DNA of 64,000 nt from Christiangramia fulva. GTDB taxonomy: Bacteria; Bacteroidota; Bacteroidia; Flavobacteriales; Flavobacteriaceae. Under the pieces are notes generated by a model. It made no database searches. It saw only the letters and a program-made list of their open reading frames with translations, and was not told the DNA's origin. Location: positions 2,294,001 to 2,358,000 of the forward strand of contig NZ_CP028136.1 in assembly GCF_003024155.1 (NCBI RefSeq), given 5' to 3'. A program made the position numbers and the translations under genes. This document shows, in pieces, positions 8,418-17,668 of the stretch (positions are counted from its first letter, which is position 1; every line of letters starts with the position of its first letter).

Positions 8418-9755
8418 ATGTGCTCTAAGCAATCTCTATTAATTCTCTCCAGTATATTCTTACTAATTTCAAGTAAAAATTTCGCTCAGATTAACGATGC
8501 AACTACTCCCCTTCATCTTCTTAAACCGAATTATCCTGTACCATATAAAGCTCCCGAAATAGCTGAAGTTAAGGCAGTTTTGGATAGGGTTTATCAATTT
8601 TTAGATAAAAGCACCCCTGCAGGAATAATTAATACAAAAGACAGTTCTGCAGTCAAAAACTTCAATAATCTGGATGGGAGTATAGCGTTTGCCCCTGCTT
8701 CTTTTCGTTTAACCAGTTACGAATGGGGTGTGACTTATGCCGGAATGTTATTGGCAACGGAGGCAACGGGGGAAAAATATTTTGAAGAATACACAGATTC
8801 AAGGATAAAACTTATTGCAAATATAGCAACACAGCATAGGGGGAAATCCTTTGAAAATTCCCCGGTACAATCGGTCCTACATCCGCGGGCGCTTGATGAT
8901 GCCGGCGCCATTTGCGCGGCAATGATAAAGGCGGAGCGTAAAGGCTTGGATGCAGAGCTACGCCCAGTTATAGAAAACTTTATTGATTATATCAGCAATA
9001 ATCAGTATAGGTTAAACGATGGCACACTTGCCCGTAACAGGCCTCAGGATAACACACTTTGGCTGGACGATTTATTTATGTCTGTTCCGGCACTTGCTCA
9101 AATGGGAGAATTGACAGGGAAAACAAAGTATTTTGATGATGCCGTGAAGCAGGTAAAACAATTTTCAGCAAGAATGTTTAATGAAGATAAAGGTTTATTT
9201 ATGCATGGTTGGGTTCAGGCAATGGAAGACAAACCTCAATACCATTGGGCAAGGGCAAATGGATGGGCTTTGATGGCAATGGTAGAATTGCTGGAGGTAT
9301 TACCCAAAGATCATCCTGGTTATGAGGATGTTTTAAAACAGTTGCAGGCTCACATTCGGGGGTTGTCAAAATACCAGGATGGTACAGGTTTTTGGCATCA
9401 GTTAATCGATAGGAATGATACCTATCTTGAAACCTCGGCTACAGCTATATTTACTTATGCAATCACTAGGGCTATTAATAGAGGATATATTGATAAAATG
9501 GCATATGCTCCAATGGCTATGTTAGCGTGGAATGCAGTTTCAACAAAGGTCGATGATGAAGGTCAGGTGGAAGGAACTTGCGTTGGTACAGGAATGGGAT
9601 TTGATCCAGCTTTTTATTATTACAGACCCATCAATAAATATGCTGCTCATGGATACGGTCCAGTACTGCTTGCTGGAGGAGAAATGATTATGTTGCTAAA
9701 AAATAATTCGTTTGAAATAAATGACAGTTCACTTCAATTAAAAGTTCAGGATTGA
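8418..9755 (+). CDS. GH105 unsaturated rhamnogalacturonyl hydrolase (YteR/RhiN family)
   Basis: 445 residues with a signal peptide ending at SKNFAQ. The (alpha/alpha)6 fold signatures are visible: TSYEWGVTYAGMLLATEATG, HPRALDDAGAICAAM, NTLWLDDLFMSVPALAQMG (the LDDLFM Asp is the expected catalytic residue), and YHWARANGWALMAMVELLEVLP. The enzyme hydrates and removes the unsaturated uronic acid that PL11, PL26 or PL22 lyases leave at the non-reducing end, releasing 4-deoxy-L-threo-5-hexosulose uronate for the KduI/KduD route further along the window. The presence of a signal suggests action in the periplasm. It seems to begin its own transcription unit, with a candidate promoter at 8344. Confidence 0.9.
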   Translation: MCSKQSLLILSSIFLLISSKNFAQINDATTPLHLLKPNYPVPYKAPEIAEVKAVLDRVYQFLDKSTPAGIINTKDSSAVKNFNNLDGSIAFAPASFRLTSYEWGVTYAGMLLATEATGEKYFEEYTDSRIKLIANIATQHRGKSFENSPVQSVLHPRALDDAGAICAAMIKAERKGLDAELRPVIENFIDYISNNQYRLNDGTLARNRPQDNTLWLDDLFMSVPALAQMGELTGKTKYFDDAVKQVKQFSARMFNEDKGLFMHGWVQAMEDKPQYHWARANGWALMAMVELLEVLPKDHPGYEDVLKQLQAHIRGLSKYQDGTGFWHQLIDRNDTYLETSATAIFTYAITRAINRGYIDKMAYAPMAMLAWNAVSTKVDDEGQVEGTCVGTGMGFDPAFYYYRPINKYAAHGYGPVLLAGGEMIMLLKNNSFEINDSSLQLKVQD

Positions 9756-9758
9756 TCA

Positions 9759-9836
9759 ATGAAGAGTTTTTTTAAATTATTCGTTTTGTTCTGCTTTTTT
9801 TTTATTTCTACAGGTTATGGGCTCAGCTCGTTATGA
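9759..9836 (+). pseudogene. Isolated 25-codon signal-peptide ORF, probable 5' gene remnant
   Basis: An ORF of 25 codons starts 3 bp after the GH105 stop. It encodes a textbook export signal, MKSFFKLFVLFCFFFISTGY, and then stops after GLSSL. The remaining space before the next gene (about 95 bp) holds no recognisable domain. The simplest reading is that an enzyme gene was deleted and left its leader. Confidence 0.45.
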
Positions 9837-9931
9837 ATCCACTTGAACTCAAAGGTGAATTAGGAGTTTCAATAGAAAATATTTTCAGGCTATTTATAGA
9901 AAAATTTAATAAGTTTTAATTTTTGTAACAA

Positions 9932-11320
9932 ATGAAATTTAAAAAAAATTTCAGTTCTTTACTTTTAATAGCTCTTTCTTCCCTTTCTGTAAATGCTCAA
10001 ATAGGAAAAAGATTCCCTTCAGAAAAAAAAGTAGTTAAAGATCCCGTCACCGGAATTGATCTTGTTTTTTTAACAAGCTCGGCCCACGGTGATTCCAAAA
10101 TTTATCAAACCCATCCACAATGGACTGCTGATGGGAATTGGGTGATTTTCCGTTCAAATATGGTAAGAGGCGAAGCGATGGCCGTAAATGAAAATACCGG
10201 GGTTATTATTCAGGTAACCGAGGGTGGTTATAATGGAATGCTTGACATTGCTCAACGTTCCATGAAACTGTATTACATGCGAAGAAAGGCGTCGGGAGAT
10301 AATGCAAAAGTGAGAAATCTTACCATGGAAATTATAGAGACCAATCTTGAGAAACTTTTTGCTGATAGTGAAGCAGGAACACTGAAGCCGGCAAGCGCTT
10401 ATCAGCGGATTTGCGGGGAAATTCCTGCAGAAGTGGGTGCCAGCGGAGATATGGCCTTAGATGCTAATGAAGATAAAGTCTACTTTAGAGTAGGCAAGAA
10501 ACAGGCGGCTAAATACATCGATCCCAGGGTTAAGGTAGAAGAAAATTTCGGCCCACGAAATATGGGTGTAGGACCCGGCGGAATTGCTATGATGGATATA
10601 AAAACGGGAGAAATAAAACATGTAGTCTCAGTACCTTTTCAGGTTGGGCATATTCAAACCAATCTCTGGAAACCCGGAGAAATAATATTTTCCTGGGAAA
10701 CAGGAGGAAAATCTCCACAAAGAACCTGGTTTGTGAATGCTGATGGCAGTGGGTTACGACCTTTATATCCTGAGGCTGATTATGAATGGGTTACACATGA
10801 GGCCGTAATTTCAAAAGATGAGGTAGCTATTGCGATAATGGGACATCGTAAAGTTGATATAGAAGAAGAAGCTCCTGTGGAAGTTACTAATAGTCGAGGC
10901 ATAAGAAACCCTGAAAATCCCGGGCAGGAAAGCAATTGGGGACCTTCAGGAACCCGGGAAAAACCTACAGGCCTGGCTATTGTAAATTTAAGAACCCGGG
11001 AAATGATTATTGCCGGACAGACGAAAAGTGGTAGCGGTCTTTGGCATGTACATGGCTCCCCGGATGGAAGGTGGGCGGTAGGAGATGATTTTTCAAGAAG
11101 TCTTTATCTTATTGATCGAAATAATAGGGAGATGAAAATGGTTACCACCGGGCATAAACCTACGGCGGCAGACCATCTACACCCCACCTTTAAGCCCAAT
11201 GGAAAAGAAATTTTAATTCAGTCTGCTATGCTATCTAAAGATGATCGTACCATGAACCTTTGCATTGTACCTGTTCCAAAATCCTGGTTGGATCGCGAAT
11301 ATGATCCTGATAAATTTTAA
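9932..11320 (+). CDS. PL22-like oligogalacturonate lyase family protein, second copy
   Basis: 462 residues, signal peptide ending at SVNAQ. It parallels the protein at 902: DSKIYQTHPQWTADGNWVIF here against SKMYQTHPQWTSDGEYIVF there, and QVGHIQTNLWKPGEIIFSWE against RIGHLQANPYVTGEVMYCWE. The putative metal ligands are kept (YEWVTHEAV and AADHLHPTFKPNG). An insertion near residues 310-350 (NSRGIRNPENPGQESNWGPS) distinguishes it and may alter substrate choice. Its role is probably cleavage of short galacturonate-containing fragments. It precedes a rhamnose mutarotase by 10 bp, which ties it to RG-I rather than only to homogalacturonan. Confidence 0.75.
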   Translation: MKFKKNFSSLLLIALSSLSVNAQIGKRFPSEKKVVKDPVTGIDLVFLTSSAHGDSKIYQTHPQWTADGNWVIFRSNMVRGEAMAVNENTGVIIQVTEGGYNGMLDIAQRSMKLYYMRRKASGDNAKVRNLTMEIIETNLEKLFADSEAGTLKPASAYQRICGEIPAEVGASGDMALDANEDKVYFRVGKKQAAKYIDPRVKVEENFGPRNMGVGPGGIAMMDIKTGEIKHVVSVPFQVGHIQTNLWKPGEIIFSWETGGKSPQRTWFVNADGSGLRPLYPEADYEWVTHEAVISKDEVAIAIMGHRKVDIEEEAPVEVTNSRGIRNPENPGQESNWGPSGTREKPTGLAIVNLRTREMIIAGQTKSGSGLWHVHGSPDGRWAVGDDFSRSLYLIDRNNREMKMVTTGHKPTAADHLHPTFKPNGKEILIQSAMLSKDDRTMNLCIVPVPKSWLDREYDPDKF

Positions 11321-11330
11321 AATATAAAAA

Positions 11331-11645
11331 ATGAAAATTAAAGCTTTTAAAATGAAATTGTTGCCGGGATATGAAGAAGAATATAAAAAGCGACATGATG
11401 AAATATGGCCTGAGCTGAGTCAGCTATTATCTGAAAATGGCATTTTTGATTATAGTATTTTTCTTGATCCGGAAACCAATATTCTCTTTGCTGTACAGAA
11501 AGTAAAAAAGAATGCAGACACCAGTAAGTTACAAGAAGAACCTATCTTAAGAAAATGGTGGGATTATATGGCCGATATTATGGAAACTAATCTCGATAAC
11601 TCTCCAGTTGAAAAATCATTACGAATAGTTTTTCATATGGGATAG
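11331..11645 (+). CDS. rhaM: L-rhamnose mutarotase
   Basis: 104 residues, the usual size of the family, without an export signal. Characteristic motifs are KKRHDEIWPELSQLL, with the catalytic His near residue 22, the central YSIFLDPETNILFA, and EPILRKWWDYMADIME. It interconverts alpha and beta L-rhamnose in the cytoplasm, feeding L-rhamnose isomerase. The remaining rhamnose genes are over 20 kb away at 33635-39000, so mutarotation is coordinated with RG-I depolymerisation rather than placed in the main rhamnose operon. Confidence 0.93.
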   Translation: MKIKAFKMKLLPGYEEEYKKRHDEIWPELSQLLSENGIFDYSIFLDPETNILFAVQKVKKNADTSKLQEEPILRKWWDYMADIMETNLDNSPVEKSLRIVFHMG

Positions 11646-11656
11646 CTTTATAAATT

Positions 11657-13255
11657 ATGAAAAGAGTAAACAAATTTAAAAAATCTGCATTTTCAATAAT
11701 CAGTATATTTTTAATTGTGATTTCGGGTTTTGCAAATTCCCCGTCATATTATAATATACGAGATTTTGGTGCCACAGGAAACGGGAAAGTTCTCGATACA
11801 AACGCGATTAATAATGCTATAGAAGCAGCTGCAGAAGCAGGTGGTGGAACTATATTTTTCCCTGCTGGTACGTATCTTTCTTATTCTATCCGTTTACAAA
11901 GTAATATTCATTTGTATCTGTCTGCAGGGGCTATTTTAAAAGCTGCGGGTAAAAATGATGGTGGGAGATATGATCCTCCTGGAGAGGGGGCCGGGAATAA
12001 TTACCAGGATTTTGGCCACAGCTACTGGAAAAATAGCCTTATTTGGGGTATAGGGCTTAATAATATATCAATATCAGGAACCGGTATCATTCTGGGAGAA
12101 AATCTAAGTCGCGGTTTTTATGCATATCAAAAATGGGACGAAAAAGGGATTCCTGCCGGTCACCTTATGTGGGAAGGTGGAGGGAATAAAACCATTGCTT
12201 TAAAGCTGTGTACAAACGTTGTCTTTAAAGATTTTACCGTTATTAAAGGCGGGCATTTTGGAATTCTCGCTACAGGAGTGGATAATTTCACGATAGATAA
12301 TCTTAAGATTGATACCAACCGGGATGGGATAGATATTGATGCCTGCAGGAATGTAAGGATATCCAATTGTACCGTTAATTCGCCGAATGATGATGCTATT
12401 GTGCTGAAAAGTTCCTTCGCCCTGGGATTTCCCCAGGCAACTGAAAATGTAACCATTACTAACTGTCAGGTTTCGGGCTACGATGTAGGTACTCTTATAG
12501 ATGGGACATTTCAAACCAAGGAAGGGCATCTGGTACCAGATCAGGAAGGGCCAACCGGGAGGATTAAATTCGGCACCGAATCTAATGGGGGTTTTAAAAA
12601 TATCAGTATTAGCAATTGTGTTTTTGAACATTCCCGTGGTCTTGCTTTGGAAACTGTGGATGGGGGGCTCCTGGAAGATGTAACCATTAGCAATATCACC
12701 ATGCGTGATCTTACCAACTCTCCCTTTTTTCTGAGACTAGCGGGCAGAATGCGTGGTCCGGAGAATACTCCTATTGGGAAATTAAGAAGAATTAATATCA
12801 GTAATATTAATATTTACAATGCCGATTCACATTTTTCCAGCATTGTTAGCGGAATACCCGGTCATTATATTGAAGATGTACGCTTTAGTAATATCAATAT
12901 CTGGTACAGGCCTCTGGATTCTGCCAAAACCCAGATCCAGGAACTTGTACCGGAACATATTAAAACTTATCCAGAGCCTGCTAAAATGGGCATAATGCCA
13001 GCTTATGGTTTTTTTGTGAGGCATGCGAAGAATATTGAAATACATGACATAAATATTTATCACTTAGGTGATGAGATTAGGCCGGCCCTTATTTTAGATG
13101 ATGTTAAAAATGTGGAGTTGTTTAATGTGGATGCACAAAAAGTTGAAAATGCCCCGGTGCTAAAGATAAAAGATTCCGGAGAGATTGAAATCGAGGATTG
13201 TGATGCTTTAAAGGATAGAAAGATCAAAGAGATTGAAACGCAGGATTATGGGTAA
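11657..13255 (+). CDS. GH28 polygalacturonase / rhamnogalacturonase family protein
   Basis: 532 residues with a signal peptide ending near GFANS. The N-terminus has YYNIRDFGATGNGKVLDTNAI, standard for the pectin-lyase-like beta-helix. The GH28 active-site motifs are seen in order: DTNRDGIDIDACRNV, SPNDDAIVLKSS, and GHFGILATG upstream. The usual later RxK motif is not obvious, so exact specificity (homogalacturonan or RG-I) cannot be given. GH28 enzymes hydrolyse alpha-1,4 linkages to galacturonate by inversion with a pair of Asp residues. It lies 11 bp after rhaM, in the same operon as the GH105. Confidence 0.85.
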   Translation: MKRVNKFKKSAFSIISIFLIVISGFANSPSYYNIRDFGATGNGKVLDTNAINNAIEAAAEAGGGTIFFPAGTYLSYSIRLQSNIHLYLSAGAILKAAGKNDGGRYDPPGEGAGNNYQDFGHSYWKNSLIWGIGLNNISISGTGIILGENLSRGFYAYQKWDEKGIPAGHLMWEGGGNKTIALKLCTNVVFKDFTVIKGGHFGILATGVDNFTIDNLKIDTNRDGIDIDACRNVRISNCTVNSPNDDAIVLKSSFALGFPQATENVTITNCQVSGYDVGTLIDGTFQTKEGHLVPDQEGPTGRIKFGTESNGGFKNISISNCVFEHSRGLALETVDGGLLEDVTISNITMRDLTNSPFFLRLAGRMRGPENTPIGKLRRINISNINIYNADSHFSSIVSGIPGHYIEDVRFSNINIWYRPLDSAKTQIQELVPEHIKTYPEPAKMGIMPAYGFFVRHAKNIEIHDINIYHLGDEIRPALILDDVKNVELFNVDAQKVENAPVLKIKDSGEIEIEDCDALKDRKIKEIETQDYG

Positions 13256-13303
13256 AATAAAAGCACAAATTCTTTTAATTACTTTAAATAATAATCATTT
13301 ACC

Positions 13304-14329
13304 ATGAGATACCATCAAAAAATTGTGCTACTAATAATCTGTTTGATTTTACTCTCTTGCGGTTCAGGAAGATCAGAAGCAGATCAGGTTTTGAACGTAG
13401 CTGAAAAACCACTATACCGGGATCCAATTTTTGATGGTGCTGCAGACCCTGTGGTGATCTGGAACCCAGCCGAAAAAAAGCATTTTATGTTCTATACCAA
13501 TCGCCGTGCAAGGGCAGATACATTGCCGGGGGTAAGTTGGGTACATGGAACTAAAATAGGAATTGCAGAATCTCAGGATGGTGGAGCCAGCTGGGAGTAT
13601 AAAGGAACCGCAAATATCAACTATCCTCTCCTGGAGGATTCTGAAGCTACCTACTGGGCACCAGATGTAATAGAACACAAAGGGACTTATCATATGTATC
13701 TTACCATCGTACCAGGGATTTTTGAAGACTGGTATCATCCACGCAGTATAGCTCATTTCACAAGTGATGATCTTATTAACTGGGAATACGAATCCAGCCT
13801 TGAACTGTCCTCAGAAAGAGTTATTGATGCTAGCGTTTTCAAATTGCCAGATGGCAGCTGGCGAATGTACTACAACAATGAGAATGATGGGAAATCTATC
13901 TACTATGCAGATAGTGAGGATTTGTACCATTGGAAGGATAGCGGGAAAAAAGTAGTTGGTGACAGGGGAGAAGGTGCTAAGATATTTACCTGGAAAGGAA
14001 AGAATTGGATGATCCTGGATAGTTGGGATGGTTTAAGTGTCTATTTTTCAGAGGATTTTGAAAATTGGAAAAGGCAAGAGAATAATATTTTGAAAAAACC
14101 CGGCACTGGAAAAGATGATAAGGTAAAAGGTGGTCACCCGGATGTCGTGGTACAAGGAGACCGGGCATTTATTTTCTACTTCACCCATCCTGGAAGGACA
14201 CCGGAAAATCAAGGCAAAGATAACTATGAAACCAGGAGAAGCTCCATTCAGGTAGCAGAACTCCATTTTGAAGAAGGAGAAATTACAGTGGACCGAAATA
14301 AAGAAGTAAGACTGAATTTGAAGCCATAA
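13304..14329 (+). CDS. GH43-like five-bladed beta-propeller glycosidase, lipoprotein
   Basis: 341 residues with a good lipobox (LILLSC). Blades of the clan F/J propeller kind are visible: FDGAADPVVIWNPAEKKHFMFYT, SEATYWAPDVIEHKGTYHMYL, SERVIDASVFKLPDGSWRMYY and GHPDVVVQGDRAFIFYF. Asp residues in ADPVV and APDV and the acid in RVIDASVF could form the active site, but this is by inspection only. Related families (GH43, GH117) remove arabinose, galactose or anhydro-sugars. A surface-exposed or periplasm-facing role on RG-I side chains is likely from context. Confidence 0.6.
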   Translation: MRYHQKIVLLIICLILLSCGSGRSEADQVLNVAEKPLYRDPIFDGAADPVVIWNPAEKKHFMFYTNRRARADTLPGVSWVHGTKIGIAESQDGGASWEYKGTANINYPLLEDSEATYWAPDVIEHKGTYHMYLTIVPGIFEDWYHPRSIAHFTSDDLINWEYESSLELSSERVIDASVFKLPDGSWRMYYNNENDGKSIYYADSEDLYHWKDSGKKVVGDRGEGAKIFTWKGKNWMILDSWDGLSVYFSEDFENWKRQENNILKKPGTGKDDKVKGGHPDVVVQGDRAFIFYFTHPGRTPENQGKDNYETRRSSIQVAELHFEEGEITVDRNKEVRLNLKP

Positions 14330-14354
14330 AAGTCCATTTTTTAAATAAGAAAAT

Positions 14355-15113
14355 ATGAGTAAAAACCTTTTTTCCCTTCATTTATTCCTTGGCGTTGTTC
14401 TCTCTATTTCTGTTCAAGGAATAGCTCAGGAAAATGTAAAAACATTATATCCTACCGATTCCATTGTGTCGCGCTATCATAACGATTGGACTCAAAAGCA
14501 TTATCAAGGCAGAATTCAAGCTTTTGAGAAAGATCCATTGAGCTTTGACGAAATAGTATTTATAGGGAACAGCATTACCGAAAAAGGAGGGGACTGGGCT
14601 GAAAAATTTGAAATGGATGATATTCGAAATAGGGGTATTTCAGGAGATCTTTCTGATGGTGTTTTGAAAAGACTCGCTGAACCTATTCACTTTAAACCGA
14701 GGGCAGTTTTCCTTCTTATTGGAATAAATGATTTATTCAATATGTATCACGATGTGGAAAATCGTCATAATCTGAAGTATGATAGAATTGTGCCTTCTGT
14801 AGAGTATATAGCCAATAATATCCTGAAAATAGCAAAAGAAATCTCTGCCAAATCTCCTTCCACTAAGGTATATGTTCGCACCGTTTTGCCCACCAGGAGA
14901 GAATTCCTTATGGATGACATTGCTCATCTAAATGATTTAATTCAGAGGAATGAGAAAGAAGGTTTCTACACGGTAATCGATCTTTATTCAGAGTTCGTGG
15001 ATAAAGACGGAATGATGATCAGGGATTTTACAGTAGACGGGGTGCATCTTACTGAAGAAGGTTATTCCCATTGGGTTTCCGTTGAAAAATCAATTTTGGA
15101 ATTACTGCAGTAA
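14355..15113 (+). CDS. SGNH/GDSL-family hydrolase, probable carbohydrate esterase
   Basis: 252 residues with a signal peptide ending at GIAQE. The SGNH blocks are present: FIGNSITEKGG (a GNS rather than GDS nucleophile block, Ser catalytic), NRGISGDLSDG, VFLLIGINDLF (the GxND block) and DGVHLTEEGYSHW (Asp-x-x-His). The closest pattern is the platelet-activating-factor acetylhydrolase-like group, common in PULs as deacetylases. Here it may remove acetyl groups from pectic sugars. It ends the plus-strand cluster and is convergent with the minus-strand cluster (50 bp between stops). Confidence 0.75.
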   Translation: MSKNLFSLHLFLGVVLSISVQGIAQENVKTLYPTDSIVSRYHNDWTQKHYQGRIQAFEKDPLSFDEIVFIGNSITEKGGDWAEKFEMDDIRNRGISGDLSDGVLKRLAEPIHFKPRAVFLLIGINDLFNMYHDVENRHNLKYDRIVPSVEYIANNILKIAKEISAKSPSTKVYVRTVLPTRREFLMDDIAHLNDLIQRNEKEGFYTVIDLYSEFVDKDGMMIRDFTVDGVHLTEEGYSHWVSVEKSILELLQ

Positions 15114-15163
15114 TCAAACCCAATGATTTCCTTCTTGCTATATTTTTGTTGAAGTCAAACCTA

Positions 15164-17593
15164 TTATTTTGGAGCTTCAATTTCTAAGCTAATTTGCCCT
15201 GTTTTTAATCCCTTACCCGTAACAATAAGCTCCGTTTTTCCGGTTTGGGCGGTAGATTTTACGAGAACCACCAGCTTTCCACTAAAAGTCTTCATTGTTG
15301 GTAAATGGAACATTTCTAAAGAAGTTGGATCTCCATTACAGGCTGCACGATATTCCCCGGCTCCTTTTACCTGAAAATTCAGTTGATTGGCTGCAGTGGG
15401 ACAGAGGTTTCCATCCTTATCTACCACTGAAACGGTGACGAAACTCAGGTCTTCGCCATTTGCGATCAAATTAGCGCGATCTGCTTCCAGCTTTAGATGA
15501 TGTGGTTTTCCCGCTGTAACTATTTCTTTTTCCATAGCAGGATTGCCATATTCATCATAAGCAACAACTTTTACTTTTCCGGGCTCATAAACCACATCAT
15601 CCCACATTAGTCGGTACCTTTCCATGAGAGAATTATTATTCTTTGCGCGGATTCCCTGGCTTTTCCCGTTGATGAACAATTCTGCTTTATCATAACTTGT
15701 ATAAACAAATACAGGTGTGATTTCACCTTTGCGCCCTTCCCAGTTCCAGTGTGGAAGGATGTGCAAAGTTTCATCTTCTGTATTCCAGCGACTGCGATAC
15801 AAATAATAACGATCTTTAGGGATTCCTGCAAGATCAACCATACCGAAGTAGGAACTTCTGCTCGGCCAGTAATCATCATAAGGTGTTGGTTCCCCAAGAT
15901 AGTCAAAACCTGTCCAGACAAATTCTCCTAAAACCCAATCATGTTCATCCTGTTCAATAAAATCTACTTCAGGAATGTTGGACCAGCTGCAATATTCAAG
16001 ATCATAGGAAGAGGATTGAAGATCAGGATAGGTGATATTATAACCTGTTTTAACAGGGAATTTATAGATGCCGCGGGAGCTGACCGTTGAAGCTGTTTCT
16101 GAACCCAGGATGAACCCTTGCGGGAATCTCTGATGAGCTTCATCATAAAGGTGTACGCGATAATTGAGTCCGGGAATATCCAAAACAGCCCCGAAGCCAC
16201 TTTCCATTACTGCTTTTACGCGGTCCATTCCCACCGTTACCGGCCTGGTGGGATCTTCCCGATGAAAAATATCCTGAAGCCAGTGCAGGCGTTTTACCCC
16301 TTCACTTCCAAATTGATCTGGCACCTCATTTCCCGCACTCCACATCACGATACTCGGATGATTCTTTGTAGCTCTTACCAGGCTTTCTACATCTTTTTCA
16401 GCCCAATCATCGAAATACAGGTTGTAGCCATTCTTAACTTTTGGCCTTTTCCATTCGTCAAAGCTTTCGGCGATTACCAGAAAGCCCATTTCATCACACA
16501 ATTGAAGTTGTTCCAGGGAAGGCATATTATGAGCTGAACGAATAGCATTACATCCCAGGTCTTTAAGGATTTTGAGCTGCCTTCTTAGTGCAGCTTTATT
16601 TATTGCAGTCCCCAACGGTCCAAGATCATGATGAAGGCATACGCCTTTGAATTTTGTTACTTTTCCATTCAGCTTAAATCCTCCGGGAGTATATTCTATT
16701 TCTCTTATTCCGAATTTTATCTCTTGCTGGTCTTTCAATTCACCATCTTGCAATAACCTAATTTCAGCAGTATAGAGGTAGGGCGTGGAAGGCGACCAAA
16801 GCTTAGGATTGTTAACCTTTATGTTTTGCTCGATCTGGTTTCCGAACTGCTGACAATTGGAATTTGAAGAGACTTTTTTCCCATTTTTGTCTTTTATTAT
16901 AGTTTCTACACATAGATTGGTTCCCTGGACCTCAGATTTGATAGTGACCTTGGCCTCATTAGAATTAATAAACGGAGTAGTAATAGTGTGGCCCCAATGT
17001 TTAAATGAGACGGTGTTTTTGGTAATCAGCCGTACTTTTCGGTATAGCCCAGCGCCGGGATACCACCTGGATGATTTAGGCAGATTTTCCAGTCTAACGG
17101 CTATAGTATTATCTTCCCCTTTTTTCAGTTCGTCGGTCACGTCAAAATAGAAATAGCTATAGCCGTATGGGCGGTTTCCTATCTTTTTTCCATTTATAAA
17201 AACTTCGGCATTGCTCATAGCCCCATCGAAATTGAGCATAAGCTGTTTGTTTTGGGCAGATTCCGGAATATGCAAAACTGTTCGATACCAGCCAGTTCCG
17301 ATAAAAGGAAGAGCACCTGTTCGACCTGTTTTTTCAGTGGCGATTTCTTCGTTATTTTGTTCTATCTTAACAATTTGCTTATCGATCTCTTTATCAAAAG
17401 GCCCGGAAATTGCCCAGTCGTGAGGTATGTTTACTTCCTGCCAGTCTGAATCATCAAAATCTTTCTGATATGCATTTTCATTTTTGCCCTGAAAAAATTT
17501 CCAGGTCTCAATTTCCTGAATACTCCTAGTTTGGGAATACAGATTGTTGGATAAGGCTAAAATGAATATGAAAAGGAAATATTTATTTTTCAT
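15164..17593 (-). CDS. GH2 beta-galactosidase-like enzyme
   Basis: 809 residues, signal peptide ending at NLYSQ. Domain order follows GH2: sugar-binding jelly roll (about 25-185, with WQEVNIPHDWAISGPFD and GWYRTVLHIPE), immunoglobulin-like domain, TIM barrel (about 290-590) and C-terminal beta domains. The acid/base Glu lies in SIVMWSAGNEVPDQ, and the nucleophile is probably the Glu of WVLGEFVWTGFDYLGEP. A DUF4982-type domain follows. GH2 enzymes remove non-reducing beta-galactose or related sugars; galactan or arabinogalactan side chains of RG-I are the likely targets. The export signal places it in the periplasm. It is the last gene of the minus-strand cluster. Confidence 0.85.
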   Translation of the reverse strand: MKNKYFLFIFILALSNNLYSQTRSIQEIETWKFFQGKNENAYQKDFDDSDWQEVNIPHDWAISGPFDKEIDKQIVKIEQNNEEIATEKTGRTGALPFIGTGWYRTVLHIPESAQNKQLMLNFDGAMSNAEVFINGKKIGNRPYGYSYFYFDVTDELKKGEDNTIAVRLENLPKSSRWYPGAGLYRKVRLITKNTVSFKHWGHTITTPFINSNEAKVTIKSEVQGTNLCVETIIKDKNGKKVSSNSNCQQFGNQIEQNIKVNNPKLWSPSTPYLYTAEIRLLQDGELKDQQEIKFGIREIEYTPGGFKLNGKVTKFKGVCLHHDLGPLGTAINKAALRRQLKILKDLGCNAIRSAHNMPSLEQLQLCDEMGFLVIAESFDEWKRPKVKNGYNLYFDDWAEKDVESLVRATKNHPSIVMWSAGNEVPDQFGSEGVKRLHWLQDIFHREDPTRPVTVGMDRVKAVMESGFGAVLDIPGLNYRVHLYDEAHQRFPQGFILGSETASTVSSRGIYKFPVKTGYNITYPDLQSSSYDLEYCSWSNIPEVDFIEQDEHDWVLGEFVWTGFDYLGEPTPYDDYWPSRSSYFGMVDLAGIPKDRYYLYRSRWNTEDETLHILPHWNWEGRKGEITPVFVYTSYDKAELFINGKSQGIRAKNNNSLMERYRLMWDDVVYEPGKVKVVAYDEYGNPAMEKEIVTAGKPHHLKLEADRANLIANGEDLSFVTVSVVDKDGNLCPTAANQLNFQVKGAGEYRAACNGDPTSLEMFHLPTMKTFSGKLVVLVKSTAQTGKTELIVTGKGLKTGQISLEIEAPK

Positions 17594-17668
17594 TTTGATA
17601 TCTGTTATAATCGGTTTTTTTTCAACTGTCTCCGGCTGTTTTCTGATAAATTAAATGCCTTGGATTAA

